DNA from: Symbiodinium microadriaticum
Taxonomy: Eukaryota > Sar > Dinophyceae > Suessiales > Symbiodiniaceae
Assembly: GCA_001939145.1 (NCBI GenBank)
Contig: LSRX01001153.1
Coordinates: forward strand, 47,136-111,135
Reading direction: 5' to 3'
Length of the DNA: 64,000 nucleotides
In this document: positions 11,360 to 21,214 of the stretch, in pieces
Layout: the number at the start of each line of letters is the position of its first letter
Numbering within the stretch: position 1 is the stretch's first letter
Made by a program: the position numbers and the translations under genes
Notes under the pieces: model-generated
What the model was told of the DNA's origin: nothing
What the model saw: the letters and a program-made list of their open reading frames with translations, nothing else
Databases searched by the model: none

Positions 11360-11458
11360 CACTTCGAGCTGCACAGCATGCGCAAGGCTGAACTCCTCTG
11401 CAATTTCTGCGTAGAAGTCGACGAGCTCTTCAAGCGACTTCTGCTTCCCCGTCTCAAC
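11360..11458 (-). CDS. Exon, unidentified protein (33 codons, phase 0)
   Basis: Runs from GCATGTAG| to GAAGTG|GCCCGA. The 33 residues include KQKSLEELVDFYAEIAEEFS, an acidic amphipathic helix. The SLEELVDFY stretch faintly recalls enolase, but the catalytic loop that should follow in that family is absent, so I do not call it enolase. Confidence 0.5.
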
Positions 11459-11530
11459 CTACATGCATGGCTCCAAGCTACATTTTTCATGGGCAGCCAC
11501 ATAGCTGCAAGGCATCGACTTCGTACACAC

Positions 11531-11806
11531 CCTCTTCTTCTCGCCAAGCCTGTCTGCAAGCATTGCATTGTCATCAAGCCAAAACCAGCGAAACTGTAAT
11601 GCTGTTGTGAAAGCGTAACATCTTCGCAAGAACGCCTCCTCTGCATTGACAATGAGCAAGCCATGCACCTTGCTTCTCTTTTCTTTGGTACATGTCGTAA
11701 ATCGCCTATTTGCCCATAGCCATGCAACTGCATTCAGTCGCGCCTTGGATGAATCCGATGCAGGTGCTGACTCCAAAGCCTTCTGAGCAAGTTGCAGTGT
11801 GGGCGC
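11531..11806 (-). CDS. Exon, unidentified protein (92 codons, phase 0)
   Basis: The longest clear exon of the series, from CTTACCTAG| to GAAGAGG|GTGTGT, exactly 92 codons. It opens with TLQLAQKALESAPASDSSKA, continues through a Trp-containing helix and a Lys/Arg-rich linker, and ends with an aromatic-rich helix (ALQFRWFWLDDNAMLADRLG). The other reverse frames and the plus strand read much less well. The pattern suggests an all-helical scaffold or repeat protein; no family is assigned. A 72-nt intron separates it from the next exon. Confidence 0.52.
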
Positions 11807-11865
11807 CTAGGTAAGCATGTTGACACTGGGAGGGAACAACGGCAGCGACGACCCGAGAAGCTTGC

Positions 11866-11951
11866 AAGGCCGCCAGGCAGGGCATAAGGATTTCCATCAA
11901 CCACGAGTGCTGCAGTCGCCTGGGTCAACACACCCATCAACACCTGGATGT
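11866..11951 (-). CDS. Exon, unidentified protein (GC donor)
   Basis: The reverse frame VLMGVLTQATAALVVDGNPY continues to PGGL and ends at GGCCTT|GCAAGC. A 59-nt intron ending CTTACCTAG leads to exon 11531-11806. An acceptor at CTCCAG| or ATCCAG| is possible. Confidence 0.42.
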
Positions 11952-12241
11952 CTGGAGGCTTACCAGCTGCCTCACTGTGTGAGATCGCTGTCGTCCGGCC
12001 TTGTCTGCCTGTAATGACTTTATAACTTCGGCTTTGGCACCTTTCAGCACCTCGGCCACAATTCAAAGGCGGGATCGATCGTGTACATGATCCTCAAAGT
12101 ACCGCACCTATGCGACAGCTCCCAGGCCCGAATCCCCAAGGCAGTTATAGCACAATACGCCGACGACAGCAACCCCATGCACCTCTTCGAAAGTCTTGGG
12201 ATGAACAGCACATTAGCCCCTTGATGCTTATGCCTTACGCT

Positions 12242-12439
12242 TCATGGGATCGACAGCGCGGCCTCGAAGAGCCTTGCGAGCCAGCCGAAGGTGAGGTGTC
12301 CATCGGCCGCCTCGGCCTCCAAAAGGCTCACATCAACTCGGGATTCAAGGACGAGCAAAAGGAACAGGACACGGTCTGAGGGCACATCCAGCGCCATGGG
12401 CGACAAAGCCACGCAGCAGCGCAAGGAAGTGGGTGTCAA
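12242..12439 (-). CDS. Exon, unidentified protein
   Basis: The reverse frame carries DRVLFLLLVLESRVDVSLLE followed by AEAADGHLTFGWLARLFEAA and a stop at 12242. It is strongly helical and Leu-rich. A GTGAGC donor inside (after ESRVD) offers a shorter alternative. Confidence 0.42.
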   Translation of the reverse strand: MTPTSLRCCVALSPMALDVPSDRVLFLLLVLESRVDVSLLEAEAADGHLTFGWLARLFEAALSIP

Positions 12440-13261
12440 AGCCTGGGTGCAAGAACCGCCGCGGAATAAGCCGGAATCAAAATTCAGAAATCTACCCTCA
12501 AACCGTCCGTTGTTGACGAGACATAAACCCCTCGATGCCCATCATGGTCCAGGGCCCCAGTGTCGCGGTTGTTCAACTGGGGCCGGGGTGCAAATTCACA
12601 TCTTTGCCCTTTTCAGTCGCCGGATGAAGAAAGGGTTGCAACTAGTCTCCCCTTTAAGAAGGGGGCATCGCAATTTCTGAAGAAGGAAAGGAAGCCTGGG
12701 AACTCTGCTTGACTGATACTACGGTACGGATTTGCATGAGCTTGCTGCGGGTCTGGATTGTAGGACTGGAGTTTCAGTTGCGCATCATGCCAATGCAAAC
12801 AGTCGCTACTGCTTTGAGCCTGAGCCGTCCTTCCGAAGGAAGGGTAATCCTGCAGTCACACGTACGTGCAGAGCCTCTCTCTTTGCAATTTGTGGAGCTT
12901 CAGGGTTTTATTTAAGATATAGGTTTTCCATAAACGTACTGTCTTCTTATTCACGCTAATAACCTGTACACACACACACACACAGACAGAGACCGACTGC
13001 CAGCTGCTATTTCAACAAGATTGGAGTTTCTTAACTCGACTCCCCTCCCCCCGAATATCGTTCTTAAAGGGCGGCTATGGTTCCAATGTCTCCAGCAGTA
13101 CGTCCCTGCCCCGTCTTTGAGAAGTGAGGCAAAGCAGAGCCGGGCAAAGGGAGCACGCAAGACCGTCTGAAGTGTCCGTCTCTGTCACTGTCTCTGTCTG
13201 TCTCTCCATCTCTCCACCTCTAAGTGACGAATGCCAAGAAGTTAAACAAAGGGAGAAAGAG

Positions 13262-13539
13262 AGAGATAGCGAGTGACAAAGTGTGAGAAAACAGAGTGTG
13301 CAAACAGCATATCTGAAACATGACAAACTTCCTTGTCAGTCAACCTCTGCACCGACAAGCCACGCCTTACGAATGACAAAACCTGATCAAACAAAGAAAC
13401 GTGAACTCTGTCACTCGCAGGGCAAGCAGGGCTTATCGGTGCAGAGGCTGACGCCAAGCTGACAGGGAAAATTGTCATGTTTTCAGATATGATATGCCGT
13501 TCACTCTTGTTTTCTCATACTCTGTCACTCGCTGTCTTC
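13262..13539. repeat. Large imperfect inverted repeat (foldback)
   Basis: The left arm 13262-13358 and right arm 13432-13539 are imperfect reverse complements of about 100 nt. Both contain versions of GCGAGTGACA, GTGTGAGAAAAC, GCATATC, TGAAACATGACA and CCTCTGCACCGA. The centre (about 73 nt) is not palindromic. By eye the arms match at roughly four of five positions with small gaps. It could be a MITE-like or foldback element; no target-site duplication is evident. Confidence 0.7.
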
Positions 13540-14700
13540 TTCCTTCGGGTTGGAGGGGTCTGTCAAACCCCCCGGCCCTTTGGGCCCCCCAATGTTCGTG
13601 AGGCATTTGGTGGAAGTCGGCCACACCGGGGCCAGTCCCACGTACCCATCCTACGTACCAGTACGAGAACAAAACAGTTATTTACCCTACGTACCAATCC
13701 TAGGTGTGTTCTGGGATACGTGGTTTCTGCAAGTTCCCCAATTAATGTCCCTGCATTCGCCAACAGTGAGTATCCCCCTCACAAGGATGAGTGAACAGGA
13801 CTCAGTATGTAGGAACACGAGCTTGTGTAGGGGGTAGCAGATAACAAAAGCCATGCATGTCCCCTTGCTCCCGGAAATCGTGCCCAGAGCGCCCGTGGTC
13901 CTGTAGTTCGGGAACTCTCGGCTCTCTCGCTCTTTCTCTCTCATGTTGCCTGCTTGGCATTTGTCACTGAGCGGGAGTTGGATACTGACATGGCCAAGCC
14001 GCACTCGGCCCTCCTCCCTGCAATAGGGGAACCGCAAAGTGAGGCCATCTCCCTTGCCTGAAGATTTGTGGAGGCATAGAATCGCAAAATTCGCAGTCAC
14101 GGCTTGGGCTTTAGCCAGTTGGAGAGGTCACTCGGCGACCGCAAAGGTGGTGACACGAAATCAGGCACCAACCTGTGCCGGACACTGTCTGTCAGCGACT
14201 ACAGGCGCACTAGCTGACGCAAACCAGGAACATGGCTTTGAAAGCGCATGTTGCAGAAAGTCCAGGCTTCCCAAGTTCATCGCAGCAGCCTGTGTTACCA
14301 GCTTGCGCACATCTGCTCGATGCACAGCAGCTAGTCGTACGAGTAGTGTGTGAAACTTGACCGGGGAGTTGACTCCAGCATCTAAGAGCTGGTTCGTGAG
14401 CGCGAGCGACGCCGCGAGTTCAAGATGTTCCTCGGAAGTGCCTGCATCCGGTTTTGTACTGCGTTACTACATGTCCGAAATACACAGAACATGCAAAACA
14501 CAATAAAAGTTGCAGGTAGGAGGCCCAAGCAATGCGCTGCCATCCCGATACATTTTTCATGCAGTGACCTTGGATGATAGCCCAGGAGAAACGTTTAGCA
14601 TGAGCCCACAACGGCGGAGATTCTGTAGACCTTTATCTGGTCTCTGCATCTTGTGGAGAGAGCAGAGCTTTATGGCAACAGTCAGACAGTGTTCGGGTAC

Positions 14701-14848
14701 CCTGCAAGAAGTCATCGACATAGACATCCTGGAACGATCTGGCGAAGAAGTCCTCTCCGGTCGGGAGTGCAAAGCACAGTGCTTGTGAGAAAGGTTGGGG
14801 TTCTGGGAGGTCCTGCACCGCAAACACCAGCTTTTCCTCATCTCTGCC
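14701..14848 (-). CDS. Exon, unidentified protein
   Basis: From AGCTGCAG| to TTGCAGG|GTACCC the reverse frame encodes about 49 residues: an acidic start (GRDEEKLVFAVQDLPEPQPF) and then FFARSFQDVYVDDFLQ. Clean splice dinucleotides at both ends and the alternating pattern make this one of the better exons. Function unknown. Confidence 0.5.
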
Positions 14849-14859
14849 CTGCAGCTTTT

Positions 14860-16160
14860 GGCAGCTGTTTGCAGATGTCAACAGTTGAAGCTACAAGGTG
14901 AGAACTCATACTGAAGAACTCAATCTCGGAGGGGACAGCCCTTTACAAATGTCAATGAGCCCACGTGCTGCCTGAACGCCGGCATCGCTGTGAGCCGGAC
15001 ACCTCAGGTGTTGCAGTCTTGGTTTTCCTTTCCTCTTGCAGAATACAGAGAATCTCTCCCTCTACCTTTCATCCAGGGAGCAGGGCATGACCTAGGGACA
15101 GCTTGTGAATCCGAATGTTCACCTCAGTGCGACTCGGCTAAGCCTGCTAAGCGTGCCCATTCGCTTCTCGTCGGGGCCGAGGCCCCGCGAGTGGCAACGA
15201 CCACGTAGAACTGAAGCCACTTCCTCCCCGCCCCGGCGCGCCCGCCCCCGCTTTCGTAAGCTCACATCTTTGGTCGTGCCTTGGGACGGAGGTGTCCGGT
15301 CTCAGCGCTACAAAGCGTGGAGCGGAGATGCTGCTTTTGGACAGCTCCTGCAGTCAGCACCAGCAAGCGTGTCTGTAAAAGCGTTCTGGCAGAAATGCGC
15401 AAGACATGTCAGTCCTCTGCGAGTCGGGCATACGGATCTTCTGGCATATGCTGAATTACCTTTAGCAGACATGGGGGAGCATGTGCAGAGGGGATCAGAG
15501 GCGCGCATGCATTTCTGCGATGTTCCCGGACAGATGTAGAAACGGATCAAGTATCATCAGTGCAAAAAACCACTGGTTGTACATGTATGGACGAAAAGCA
15601 CAGAGGGGATGCTGATCTCCTTCGGAAGCGGGAGGCCTTGTTTTGTGAATCGGAATTTATTTTCGGCATAGTGGCCGATTCGATACACACATGAGAACTT
15701 TGTACTTCCTTGGGTGGGCCATCGGAAACTTTTCTGTCAAGGTTGATCCTATGCATCATTGTGCATCCAAGTCACACAATTCAAAGCTGACGTGACGACT
15801 TTTTCAAGCCTGTGCTCTGAGATGTACTCCCGCACCTTCAACCAATGCCAACACCACACGGCATTCAAACTGCGGACTGTGGTGCTTTGGCTCAGACTAT
15901 GGCGAGTGGTCTTGCTGAATGTTGCTACCAGCCGACAAAGTGTTGCAAGGCACCGAGTCAGGAAGCAGTACATCGTTGCGAATGCCGGAAGAGCTTTCGA
16001 CTGCCATGGCATCAGCCAAGGGCCAAGGGCCAGGGGTTCAGACTCAAAACATGTGCACCATTAAGACCCATGTCCCTCATGTGCTCACAAGGCTGATTAC
16101 TCGGACATGGGGCGGCACAAGATGTCATCTTGGCATGCTATAGACTATAGATTCGTTAAC
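14860..16160. other. Mixed stretch, no decided gene
   Basis: Forward frames near 15310-15540 (SAPASVSVKAFWQKCARHVS) and reverse frames in the same place are both open. Strand cannot be decided. It may contain introns of the flanking minus-strand exons. Confidence 0.3.
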
Positions 16161-16173
16161 TACATCGTCGTAC

Positions 16174-16296
16174 AAAGCGAGATCCGTTCCGGGCATCAGA
16201 CAGTTTGAGCATGTCTTTCAGTGTGCATGCATCTGCTTGTGGATTCGACTGGCTCCCAGAAGCCGCAAAGGCTGCGGCTCCAAATAGCTGCTTGCG
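16174..16296 (-). CDS. Exon, unidentified protein (41 codons, phase 0)
   Basis: From TGTGCAG| to CGCTTT|GTACGA, exactly 41 codons: RKQLFGAAAFAASGSQSNPQ followed by ADACTLKDMLKLSDARNGSR. A polar linker lies between two helices. Phase 0 at both ends agrees with exons at 11 kb. Confidence 0.48.
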
Positions 16297-16456
16297 CTGC
16301 ACATAAGGTACGGCTCTGTAGCCGAACGTGCCGCAAGGCATCTGACTCCGTTGGTCACGGCAAGGTGTTTGGGCCGTAAGCCAGCACGTGCAAGTGTCCG
16401 CGAAACACGTGAATTTAGCCTGCAATGGAGACTAGGTGGGCCACTCACTGACTCAC

Positions 16457-16549
16457 ACTGCTTCGCACTCCTCAGCAGTCCGGCCATTGCTTCGCAGCGA
16501 ACCTCGGCAATTGCCTGCACATCCCGCACATAGATTTGGATTTTGCGAT
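16457..16549 (-). CDS. Exon, unidentified protein
   Basis: Ends at CAGT|GTGAGT, a textbook donor. The frame reads IYVRDVQAIAEVRCEAMAGL and then LRSAKQ, a continuous amphipathic helix. The acceptor at GTTGAG| gives a 93-nt exon. Confidence 0.48.
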
Positions 16550-16763
16550 CTCAACCGGATCCGGAGTCGTTTTCCGTCTTCCTTGAACTCGTCTTTCCAG
16601 CAGCGCCCCGGTCTAAACCTCCGACGGGCAGCCCAACGTTGCTGAGGCAGCCCAATGGCAAAGTCGTCGCAAGGGGCATGTCTTCGCCAGTACATCTTCG
16701 TGTCAGGTTGCTCACGAAGCTTGCTCATGCTTGCTCATTCAGATCGACATCCAAATTGATGAC

Positions 16764-16960
16764 CTTGTTCTCAGCAACATCAGTTGCTTTCTGTTCCAGA
16801 GCTGCCCTTGGACAGTGAGCGGGCACGTGCGCTGACACCACTCTGACGAGAAGACCACGGACAATGCAGCTGAGCAATGCACGGAAGCAAACGTTGAACG
16901 TCTTCGATGGCGATGCTTCTTCACGGAACTGGTCAAGGCTGTCCATGTCAGCGTCCTCTC
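16764..16960 (-). CDS. Exon, unidentified protein
   Basis: From CTATTGCAG| to AACAAG|GTCATC, 197 nt. The translation starts with EDADMDSLDQFREEASPSKT, continues through a hydrophobic helix (FRALLSCIVRGLLVRVVSAH) and ends in an acidic segment. Read through, the frame ends INLDVDLNEQ and a stop. It lies just downstream of the LRR block and could belong to the same gene. Confidence 0.5.
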
Positions 16961-17058
16961 CTGCAATAGACAGTACATGAATTAAGTCGATGCGATCAAA
17001 GTCAATAATTAGTCTGAATGGGTGAGTGCGACTGTCCCGCATGGCGACCGAGACAGAC

Positions 17059-17480
17059 CTGGCAGTGTCTGCGCTCAGCTTTGTCGCTGCGTGAGCTCTC
17101 CGGCCTTATGAAGCGGCAGCCCTTGTGAAAAGATCTCAGGGAGTCCTCGGACACTTGCGGGCATCCTGCAGCCAAGGGCATTCTCATATACTTGGCACCA
17201 CCAATCTTTGAAAGCTCGATGCAGGCTGAACGTAGTCCTCGTATATCCACGGTCTGAGCATCATGGAGCAATTCGGCTAGAGCCTTAAACGCAGCGGTGT
17301 TACATCCAACAGATCACAGTTTGGCGCCGCCGAGCGGGAGGCATCACACGATCGATCAGACAGCGAAGTGGCACCACCGAGGGAGAAGTAGGTGACCTCA
17401 AATAATGTGAACGGTGCAACATTGCATCCGGCCAATGGTTCCACGAATTTCAACCTTCCTGGATCAAGCTGTGAAACTCC
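17059..17480 (-). CDS. Leucine-rich-repeat segment (LRR_CC/AMN1-like), frame broken once
   Basis: On the reverse strand two LRR units follow each other: TYFSLGGATSLSDRSCDASR with APNCDLLDV, then KALAELLHDAQTVDIRGLRS and later GCPQVSEDSLRSFHKGC. The spacing Leu-x-x-Leu-x-Leu, GC(P)-x-(V/L)-S-(D/E)-x-S-L and terminal Cys is that of cysteine-containing LRRs found in F-box/LRR and AMN1-type proteins (established family pattern). The exon ends at GCCAG|GTCTGT (17059). The two units lie in different frames; the shift falls at 17284-17306. It can be explained by a 20-nt GT-AG intron (17284-17303) or by an indel. The 5' boundary is open. The role is probably protein binding; substrate recognition for ubiquitination is only a family-level guess. 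Confidence 0.5.
17284..17303 (-). other. Candidate ultrashort intron, 20 nt (GT-AG), or indel
   Basis: The reverse sequence GTAACACCGCTGCGTTTAAG separates LLD from ALAELL in phase 0. The alternative is a one-base indel, which would keep NTAAFKALAELL as LRR sequence; the homology arguably favours that here. Confidence 0.25.
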
Positions 17481-17639
17481 CAGACGAAAATGATTGCTTT
17501 GCGCTTGGCGCAATGTCAGCACTACGGCTAAAACCCTGACAAAGAAGCCCTCCAAGACACGTCGTGCAATCAGCATTCATAAGATCCGACCCAAACAAAG
17601 ATGAGTTTCGAGCAGACCGCAATGCGATGGCTGCAGGGT

Positions 17640-18239
17640 TGCGGTTGTGCTGCCTCGAACCAAGGTGCAAGCTGAAAGCCGTATATGTGTGCAGTTATAA
17701 TACATTGCTGCGGCATTGCCTTCTTCTCCTTGGGGCCAACGGCTCGGGCCTCAAACTGTGTCTACTACGAGTGCCCCATGGACGCGGAGACTGCAAGAGA
17801 CTGCATTGATTCGGCATTGATGAGCTGTTCCGAAAGCAACAATGAAATGATTGACTGAAGGGCCGCATGAAAGCTTTTTGCGCGGGTCCAGCCAGCCGAT
17901 GGCCTAGATCCCGTTGTCGTAAGCAAACACCAGGAGCGGTCTGCGAAGGGTGGAGATTCTTTTTTGTTTTTTTCTTTTTTGGCCCTTTTTCTTTTTGGAT
18001 CTGTGTGTGTGTGTGTGTGGGGGGGATCTGCGCATTTCCATGGGGAAACCTCTATTTTCCCAGGAAAACCTTCATTTTCTCTATATTTTCATAACAAATC
18101 TCTATATCTCTGGTTCCTCTCCTTCTTCATGCCCAATATATACTGTATATACTATGTATAGTATATGCAGTATATATAGTATAAACAGTATATGTAGTAT
18201 ATGTTGTATATATAGCAAATATATATATATATATTTTTT

Positions 18240-18270
<31 letters not shown>

Positions 18271-18730
18271 TTCATGTATTTATTTATATGAGCCCGATAC
18301 CTTTAGGGTCTATTTAACCACGGTTGTATATTTGCAATACTAAATGCCTAGCTAAATAGTATATGGCTAAGTGGTACATGGCATAGACCAAAAGCCAAGA
18401 AGTTTTGGACCGACCGTGATATATAGTTTAATCCACGTCTTTCAGAAGCTTGGCTAGGTGAAGGGCATCCATACTTGAGGTGTCGAATATGTTGCATGAT
18501 AAGCATCGATCGAATCACAAGCAAACGGGTAGGTACAGTATGTGATCTAACAGATGGATAATGATCATTATGGACATACGTAGCATTCTTGGATGCTGTT
18601 GCTGATGTTGAGACCGTATATGAAATGCTACTTTCTTGAAGTGTTTTGTGTGATGAGAAGTGTTGCTTGTTGTATGTGTTGTTTGCAATTCTTGTGTTTG
18701 AATTCATAAAAAAATATATGTTTTTGTGTC
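17640..18730. other. AT-rich intergenic stretch with microsatellites
   Basis: No supported gene. The stretch contains poly-T/GT/G runs, a TATA-rich patch and a TTTA tetranucleotide array, then AT-rich sequence up to the direct repeat at 18736. Confidence 0.5.
17961..18290. repeat. Poly-T, (GT)n, (TA)n and (TTTA)n cluster
   Basis: T-runs at 17961-17995, (GT)n with a G-run at 18002-18027, imperfect TATA repeats at 18137-18235, and a TTTA array at about 18240-18290. Confidence 0.85.
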
Positions 18731-18735
18731 TGCCC

Positions 18736-18941
18736 ATCTTTGCCATTCCTTTGTGTTGGTCCTTGTCGTTTCATTAATGTGAATTCCTATCTTGCAACTC
18801 TAACATCAACTCCAAACCCTCAGCCCGCTTACAAGCACTGTGACCAGTAACAGCAGCCAGCGACGACAGTAGCAACAACATCAATAACCACAACCACGAC
18901 CACAAGGGCAGTAACATCAACAATGTCAGGAACAACAACGA
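18736..18941. repeat. Left copy of the direct repeat flanking the reverse transcriptase
   Basis: About 200 bp including GTGTTGGTCC, CTTGCAACTCTAACATCAAC, CAGCCCGCTTACAAGCACTG and a CAACA/ACCAC-rich tail ending CAGGAACAACAAC. The right copy is at 20805-21073. Confidence 0.75.
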
Positions 18942-19001
18942 AACCCTCAGTCAGTACAGTTAGCATTAATAATCCTCATCATGTTGATGTCAGTCAGTCA
19001 G

Positions 19002-20327
19002 TCATATGCCGCGCGGCGCGTGGACAGGAATGGCTTGACGCACCGTTCGATACCAGACGCTGGGGTCATGTACAAGTCTGGTTACTTCACGGTGGCCGCC
19101 CACATGCTGAAAAACACTACTTCTTACTTCAGAAACCCATTCACGTCTCGGTCTATCTACTCGCCTCACATACCTGCTTGTAGCAGGCTGAATAGATCCA
19201 GGGATGAATGCAAATACATGCATAGGATGGTCCAGTGGAGATCTTAGGACCTTGCCGAACAAAAGCATCTGGCGTTGTACGAGCATGTCAGAAGCGGCAC
19301 TGCAGCGTGCCCGGTGTAAAACAGCCGTGTTTGGAACACGGGAAATAAAAGAGGGTGGAATGCCAGTGATACGGCGTAAACATCGGTTTTGAAAACCATC
19401 CAGGCGTCTCCGTTCGGCTGCAGAAAGACATAAACAACTCAGACCATACATCAGTTTGGATCCAACCAGAGTTTCGTAAATATGAACCTTCCGGTGAACA
19501 GGAAGGGAGGAGTGCTTCCAAACTTTTTGCAAATCAGTGAAGTCTGCTTTCGCCATCCCGATGCGGCGACCAAGCTCGTGTCCAGGTAAACCTGTGTGTG
19601 TGACGACGGCACCGAGGTAGTTTATGCCAGGCGATGGTTCGATGTGTTCCCCACTCGGTGTGCGAATGCGAGCTCTGCATTGAACTGAAAGCAATTGAAA
19701 CTTGTCCCAATGAAGTTCCATACCGTATAAATTGCCAGCATCGGCGACTCTAGAAAGGAATTCCTGCAGGTGACTATCGCAAGTTGCGAGTAGTAGCGTG
19801 TCATCCGCATAGACAATGTCTGCCAAATCTCCCTTTTCGTAAGCGACTGCAGATGGCACATCAAGATTGGAAACGGCATCATGCATCAAGATTGTCATGG
19901 TCATGATGAAGAATAATGGGCTCAGAGTGCAACCCTGGGAAATGCCAGATCTCTGATGCCGTGTGGAAGAAGTGGTTCCCTGGTCAACTACGTAAAAGTT
20001 TCGGTGAAGCATCATTGCCGATATCATATCCAAACAGAAACCTGGAATACCAAAACGGCGCAACGCATCGAGGAGGCTGTCAATGTTTATGCTGTCGAAA
20101 GCTTTTTTCCAGTCGAGTGCTAAGAGGCGTATTTGACCATTTCGCTGCGCACGAGCCTTCTCAATCCTCCGCAGAGCCACGAAAATTGCATCTTCGGTAC
20201 GGTGACGCTTCCGAAAACCGAACTGAGACTTCCACAATCTGTCGTCAATACCAGCATCCAGAAAACGTTCTTTTAGCAGCGATGCGAATAGCTTGTAAGC
20301 GTTGATAATAATATTCAATAAAACCAT
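19002..20327 (-). CDS. Non-LTR (LINE-type) reverse transcriptase, 441 aa, 5'-truncated
   Basis: An uninterrupted reverse-strand frame with the non-LTR RT blocks in order: a fingers motif (GFRKRHRTEDAIF, residues 37-49), the first catalytic Asp in LLALDWKKAFDSI (68-80), SGISQGCTLSPLFF (127-140), the catalytic box YADDTLLLA (173-181), a block-D-like lysine region (about 210) and LGAVVTHTG (239-247). A thumb/connection region follows, ending RGI and a stop. It is an RNA-directed DNA polymerase used in target-primed reverse transcription. There is no upstream endonuclease or ORF1: an in-frame stop lies about 12 codons before the first ATG, so the copy is 5'-truncated. All catalytic aspartates are present and no internal stop exists, so decay is recent or the domain is constrained. 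Confidence 0.93.
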   Translation of the reverse strand: MVLLNIIINAYKLFASLLKERFLDAGIDDRLWKSQFGFRKRHRTEDAIFVALRRIEKARAQRNGQIRLLALDWKKAFDSINIDSLLDALRRFGIPGFCLDMISAMMLHRNFYVVDQGTTSSTRHQRSGISQGCTLSPLFFIMTMTILMHDAVSNLDVPSAVAYEKGDLADIVYADDTLLLATCDSHLQEFLSRVADAGNLYGMELHWDKFQLLSVQCRARIRTPSGEHIEPSPGINYLGAVVTHTGLPGHELGRRIGMAKADFTDLQKVWKHSSLPVHRKVHIYETLVGSKLMYGLSCLCLSAAERRRLDGFQNRCLRRITGIPPSFISRVPNTAVLHRARCSAASDMLVQRQMLLFGKVLRSPLDHPMHVFAFIPGSIQPATSRYVRRVDRPRREWVSEVRSSVFQHVGGHREVTRLVHDPSVWYRTVRQAIPVHAPRGI

Positions 20328-20351
20328 ACGAGTCCTAAGATTGGGGGAGGA
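19002..20351 (-). mobile_element. 5'-truncated LINE-like retrotransposon
   Basis: The RT frame plus the short open extension before its first ATG. No poly-A tail or short target-site duplication is evident; instead about 200-bp direct repeats lie outside it on both sides, listed separately. Confidence 0.75.
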
Positions 20352-20464
20352 TCGGAAGGTAGGTCATAAAGATTAAAGGAGGGGGATCGGGTATGATCTA
20401 TCGCATACAGCGTCGTCCGCATATGCTCTTGTAGTCTATATTTTCGTGTCAATCAGGCTGTGTC

Positions 20465-20665
20465 TTTTGCCAGCAACAGTAAAGACACAACAACAGTAAA
20501 GACACAACAACAGCGACGACGACTACAACGACAAAGATAACACAACGACAACAAGAACTACAAATGACGAAGAATATAGGGTGGTTAATTCCAAGCAGTG
20601 CTCCCCTCGTTGGAAATGCTTTTCATTCACCACAGCAGCAGCAACAACAACATCAGCAAACCATA
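20465..20665. repeat. ACA/CAG-rich imperfect trinucleotide repeat
   Basis: CAACAACAGTAAAGACA is repeated, followed by AACGACAA-type units and a CAGCAGCAGCAACAACAACA block. Confidence 0.75.
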
Positions 20666-20804
20666 CGAATATTAAGTAGTAATCATCATCACGTCATTGA
20701 TATGTTAACATTGGCTATACTAGTACTTGCAATAAGTCACAAGCTGTGTTGTTTGCATTGCTTGTACTTGCGGCTATGTGTGTTCCATGTTTCAATGTCT
20801 GTTG

Positions 20805-21073
20805 ATCTTTGTCGTTTCTTTGTGTTGGTCGCTCCATTAGTGTGAGTTCAAATCTTGCAACTCTAACATCAACTCCAAACCCCCAGCCCGTTTACAAGCA
20901 CCGTGATCAGTTTGTGAGTTCCAGTCTGACAACTCTAACATCAACTCCAATCCCCCAGCCCATTGACAGTCATTGTGACCAGCAGCAGCAGCCAACGACA
21001 ACACTAGCAACAATATCACAACCATAACGACGACCACAAGCACAGCAACATCAACAATATCAGGAACAACAAC
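20805..21073. repeat. Right copy of the direct repeat flanking the reverse transcriptase
   Basis: Matches 18736-18941 over its whole length, and also carries an internal duplication of about 65 bp (two copies of ACTCTAACATCAACTCCAA with the following CCCAGCCC). The same orientation on both sides of the RT makes this a direct repeat. Confidence 0.75.
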
Positions 21074-21214
21074 CCATAGGTAACATCAAGAAAGCAAGCA
21101 ACATGAGGCAACCAAAGTTCCGACAACATGAGTCAACCAAAGTTCCGAGAACAGCTCGCCTGCAAAATCTGGTCCAATCCTCTCTGCTGTCATTTCCTTG
21201 GTTACCCGTAGGAC

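Larger units (their letters stand above)
6663..16960 (-). other. Run of minus-strand coding exons, unidentified helical protein(s)
   Basis: Between about 17.0 and 6.7 kb the minus strand carries at least fifteen short segments that read as coherent protein. Most end at usable GT or GC donors and begin after AG; no comparable series exists on the plus strand. Several exons are whole numbers of codons, so phase-0 junctions dominate: 11531-11806 (92), 11360-11458 (33), 11219-11326 (36), 10347-10418 (24), 9616-9702 (29) and 16174-16296 (41). The translated exons are rich in Leu, Ala, Glu and amphipathic helices, with few Cys. No catalytic motif is recognised. Whether this is one gene or several, and where it starts, is unknown. 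The LRR block at 17.06-17.48 kb may belong to its 5' part. Confidence 0.5.

Noticed and set aside
11360..11458. Enolase fragment suggested by SLEELVDFY
   Set aside because: The signature that should follow in enolase is absent, and neighbouring exons do not resemble that family.
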